5,950 nt of DNA from Cyanobacteria bacterium UBA4641 (GTDB taxonomy: Bacteria > Cyanobacteriota > Vampirovibrionia > Gastranaerophilales > Gastranaerophilaceae): NCBI GenBank assembly GCA_002405805.1, contig DHMN01000019.1, positions 1 to 5,950 of the forward strand. Reading direction: 5' to 3'. This document shows, in pieces, positions 4,487-5,950 of the stretch (positions are counted from its first letter, which is position 1; each line of letters starts with the position of its first letter). Made by a program: the position numbers and the translations under genes. Under the pieces are notes generated by a model, which saw only the letters and a program-made list of their open reading frames with translations, was not told where the DNA came from and made no database searches.

Positions 4487-4509
4487 AAAGACCGAAACCT
4501 TCGGTCTTT
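4487..4509 (-). terminator. Intrinsic terminator of the 63-residue protein gene
   Basis: AAAGACCGAA (4487-4496) pairs with TTCGGTCTTT (4500-4509), 10 perfect base pairs around a 3-nt loop. Read on the minus strand it is followed by TTTATTTTTTG, a good T-tract. It lies 35 nt past the stop codon of the minus-strand gene. In the plus direction the tract after the stem is broken, so it works mainly for the minus strand. Confidence 0.85.
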
Positions 4510-4544
4510 AGAAATATGCTTTTATTATGTAAAAACTTGTTTTA

Positions 4545-4736
4545 TTACTTTTTAACGTCATCCTTGATTACAATCAAATTGTTCATAATTTTCATTGCGC
4601 AAGTCGGAAGAACAACGTGCTCCAAACCATCAGCAATACCGATAATTTTGCCTGCACCCAAAACAACTTCTTCACCTTTGTACATGAATTTGTAATCTGT
4701 GTCTCTGTCTGAACGAATAGTAATTTTTTCTGCCAT
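4545..4736 (-). CDS. Small conserved-looking protein of unknown function (63 residues)
   Basis: I do not recognise this protein. It begins MAEKITIRSDRDTDYKFMYK and continues with short runs of alternating hydrophobic residues (EEVVLGAGKIIGIADG, HVVLPTCAMKIMNN, LIVIKDDV), suggesting a small all-beta fold. It has no signal peptide, membrane segment or metal-binding cluster; there is a single Cys at 46. The gene is clearly real: AAAGGGTG precedes the ATG at a suitable distance, a sigma-70 type promoter lies about 30 nt upstream, and a strong terminator follows, so it is transcribed alone. Hand counting gives about 37% GC, with TAC, TTC, ATC and GGT codons as in the ribosomal genes and unlike the adjacent glycosyltransferases. 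This suggests an established, well-expressed native gene. Confidence 0.75.
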   Translation of the reverse strand: MAEKITIRSDRDTDYKFMYKGEEVVLGAGKIIGIADGLEHVVLPTCAMKIMNNLIVIKDDVKK

Positions 4737-4772
4737 TTATTTTCACCCTTTCAATACCGGTTACAATAAGGT

Positions 4773-4801
4773 ATTATACTCTATTTTTGTAGAAAAATCA
4801 A
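4773..4801 (-). promoter_or_regulatory. Promoter of the 63-residue protein gene
   Basis: On the minus strand TTGATT (4796-4801) and the consensus TATAAT (4773-4778) are spaced by exactly 17 nt. Transcription would start near 4766, leaving a leader of about 30 nt. AATACC (4753-4758) and GGTATT (4770-4775) form an inverted repeat over the -10 and start site that could be an operator, though six-base arms are weak evidence. Confidence 0.65.
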
Positions 4802-4822
4802 GTTCGTGTATTTATTTATAAG

Positions 4823-4851
4823 TTTACAACCTATTTAATTTATTATAATAT
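4823..4851 (+). promoter_or_regulatory. Candidate promoter of the glycosyltransferase genes
   Basis: TTTACA (4823-4828) and TAATAT (4846-4851) are 17 nt apart. An overlapping consensus TATAAT (4844-4849) would need a 15-nt spacer. In so AT-rich a stretch, chance matches are likely. The position, directly before the first gene of a new plus-strand cluster and divergent from the 63-residue protein gene, is what makes it plausible. Confidence 0.4.
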
Positions 4852-4884
4852 TATGAAAGTTATTATATATTTTATGGAGATAAA

Positions 4885-5760
4885 ATGGCTAAAGTTAGTG
4901 TTATTGTACCGGTTTATAATGTTGAAAAATATTTAAAAAGATGTTTGGATAGTTTAATCGGTCAAACTTTAAATGATATTGATATAATTTGCATAAATGA
5001 TGGTTCAAAGGATTCTTCACTTCAAATATTGGAGGAATATGCACAAAAGGATTCAAGAATTGTAATATATAATCAAGAAAATTCGGGACTTTCTGTTGCT
5101 CGAAATACCGGATTAGAACATGCAAGTGGTGAATATATTGGTTTTGTAGATTCTGATGATTGGGTAGATTTAGATTTTTATGAAAAATTATATAATTCTG
5201 CCAAAAAGAATGATGCAGATATTGCTGTTGCAGATTTTATAAGGGAACACCCAAATAAAAAGCCCAAAAGGTTAAATATTAAAGAGGAAAAAATATATAT
5301 TACACCGGAAGATAAATTTATGATATGCAAAGTTCACCGTGAAGGGTGCGTTTGGAATAAAATTTATCGTACCGAATTTATTCGTTCTATAGATTTGAAA
5401 TTTGTCCCAAAAATGTATTACGAAGATAGAGATTTTACTGTAAGGTCTTTGTATTTTTCTAACAAATTAGTAACAACTCCAAATACTTATTATAGATATT
5501 TTGTTAATCCAAAATCAATTGTGAATAAAAAACGAAATGATGTTCAAGATAAACATTATATATTAGTAAGACAACAAGTATTACAATTTATAAAAGAGCA
5601 TAATATAAAAGTACCGGATGGATTGTATAAAGCTGAAGTATATAGATATAAATTTTTTGGCAAAACATTATTTACAATAAAAGAAAGCATTAATAGTAAA
5701 TATATTTTTCTATTTGGCAAAATTCAAATTTTTAAAATGAGGTTAAAAAATAATGGATAA
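4885..5760 (+). CDS. Family 2 glycosyltransferase (WcaA/EpsJ-like)
   Basis: This 291-residue cytosolic or membrane-associated enzyme would transfer a sugar from a nucleotide-sugar donor during surface polysaccharide, LPS or glycoprotein glycan synthesis. The GT-A fold is plain: VSVIVPVYNVEKYLKRCLDS (4-23), ICINDGSKDSS (35-45), NSGLSVARNTGLEHASGEYI (66-85) and the metal/nucleotide-binding FVDSDDW (87-93, DxD at 89-91). The acceptor half carries CVWNKIYRTEFI (155-166) and YYEDRDF (178-184), which holds the usual E-D pair before the probable catalytic region. No membrane segments are evident. GGAGA (4876-4880) supports the ATG. Sampled GC is below 30% with many ATA codons, lower than the ribosomal genes, as often seen in exchanged glycan loci. 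Donor and acceptor sugars cannot be told from the sequence. It overlaps the next gene by 8 nt. Confidence 0.93.
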   Translation: MAKVSVIVPVYNVEKYLKRCLDSLIGQTLNDIDIICINDGSKDSSLQILEEYAQKDSRIVIYNQENSGLSVARNTGLEHASGEYIGFVDSDDWVDLDFYEKLYNSAKKNDADIAVADFIREHPNKKPKRLNIKEEKIYITPEDKFMICKVHREGCVWNKIYRTEFIRSIDLKFVPKMYYEDRDFTVRSLYFSNKLVTTPNTYYRYFVNPKSIVNKKRNDVQDKHYILVRQQVLQFIKEHNIKVPDGLYKAEVYRYKFFGKTLFTIKESINSKYIFLFGKIQIFKMRLKNNG

Positions 5761-5950
5761 TATTTCAATATGTTTCTGTATTAATGATAAATATGCTCAA
5801 TATCTAGGTGTTGTTTTAACATCAATACTTTTAAATAACCAAAAAACAGCATTTAAATTTTATGTTTTATCAAGTGATATTTCTGAAGAGAATAAAAATA
5901 TACTTAATACATTAAAGAAAACTTATAAAAATTTTGAAATATTTTATATT
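5753..5950 (+). CDS. Family 8-like glycosyltransferase, N-terminal part (runs off the window)
   Basis: An open frame of 66 codons begins at ATG 5753, overlaps the preceding stop by 8 nt and remains open at the window edge. The visible part reads MDNISICFCINDKYAQYLGV, then VVLTSILLNNQ, FKFYVLSSDISEENKNILNT and FEIFYI. This is the typical opening of family 8 glycosyltransferases (RfaJ/LgtC type): a first strand ending in a nucleotide-sugar contact, a helix with the S-I-L-x-N pattern, and a second strand F-Y-V-L followed by D-I-S. The DxD motif would lie beyond the edge. GAGG (5739-5742) is 10 nt upstream. Overlap and shared strand indicate co-transcription with the family 2 enzyme and a joint role in glycan assembly. 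The family call rests on the N-terminus only. Confidence 0.8.
   Translation, partial: MDNISICFCINDKYAQYLGVVLTSILLNNQKTAFKFYVLSSDISEENKNILNTLKKTYKNFEIFYI

Noticed and set aside
4853..4936. 27-codon plus-strand frame starting before the glycosyltransferase
   Set aside because: It overlaps the glycosyltransferase start in another frame, has no ribosome binding site and no recognisable content.
4901..5125. 74-codon open frame on the minus strand
   Set aside because: It is antisense to the most conserved part of the family 2 glycosyltransferase, with no ribosome binding site or family resemblance. It is a shadow frame.

Overview
The window looks like a low-GC bacterial chromosome. It best fits the non-photosynthetic relatives of cyanobacteria (Melainabacteria / Gastranaerophilales, common in gut samples). 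Three things support this. Ribosomal protein S5 has a cyanobacterium-like core (W-x-E-R-V-x-Q-I-x-R-V followed by KVVKGGKKLSFRAI). The prepilin leader AFTLAEVLITLGIIG is of a type I associate with that group. The base composition is AT-rich. The assignment rests on recalled family resemblance, not a search, so it is moderate; another low-GC uncultured lineage is possible.

Layout. Bases 1-578 hold no gene. They carry several palindromic intergenic repeats, a possible upstream terminator, a housekeeping-type promoter (-35 at 402-407, -10 at 425-430) and a leader of about 140 nt. Bases 579-3277 are the distal half of the classical spc ribosomal operon, rpsE-rpmD-rplO-secY (S5, L30, L15, SecY), all on the plus strand, with rplO and secY overlapping by one base. 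A very strong hairpin terminator follows at 3295-3331. The usual upstream neighbours (rplF, rplR) and downstream neighbours (adk, map, infA) are absent, so this is a detached piece of the operon with its own promoter and terminator.

Bases 3342-4249 hold a divergent pair: a type IV pilin-like / pseudopilin gene on the minus strand and a 71-residue XRE-type regulator on the plus strand. The gap between them and the start of the regulator gene carry two copies of a 15-bp operator-like sequence (one close to the palindrome TGAnGTAnTACnTCA) that bracket both promoters. This is a plausible local regulatory circuit.

Bases 4250-4486 are a second cluster of the same palindromic repeat family, including a copy with extra sequence in its loop. 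Bases 4487-4801 hold a self-contained minus-strand unit (promoter, 63-residue protein of unknown function, terminator). Its base and codon use resemble the ribosomal genes.

From about 4821 to the window end is the start of a plus-strand glycan-synthesis cluster: a family 2 glycosyltransferase, overlapped by 8 bases by a family 8-like glycosyltransferase that runs off the right edge. These two are clearly more AT-rich than the housekeeping genes, as is usual for surface polysaccharide loci. The points most worth a second look are the regulator/pilin operator arrangement, the covarying and loop-expanded palindromic repeats, the detached spc segment with its extended S5, and the orphan 63-residue protein.
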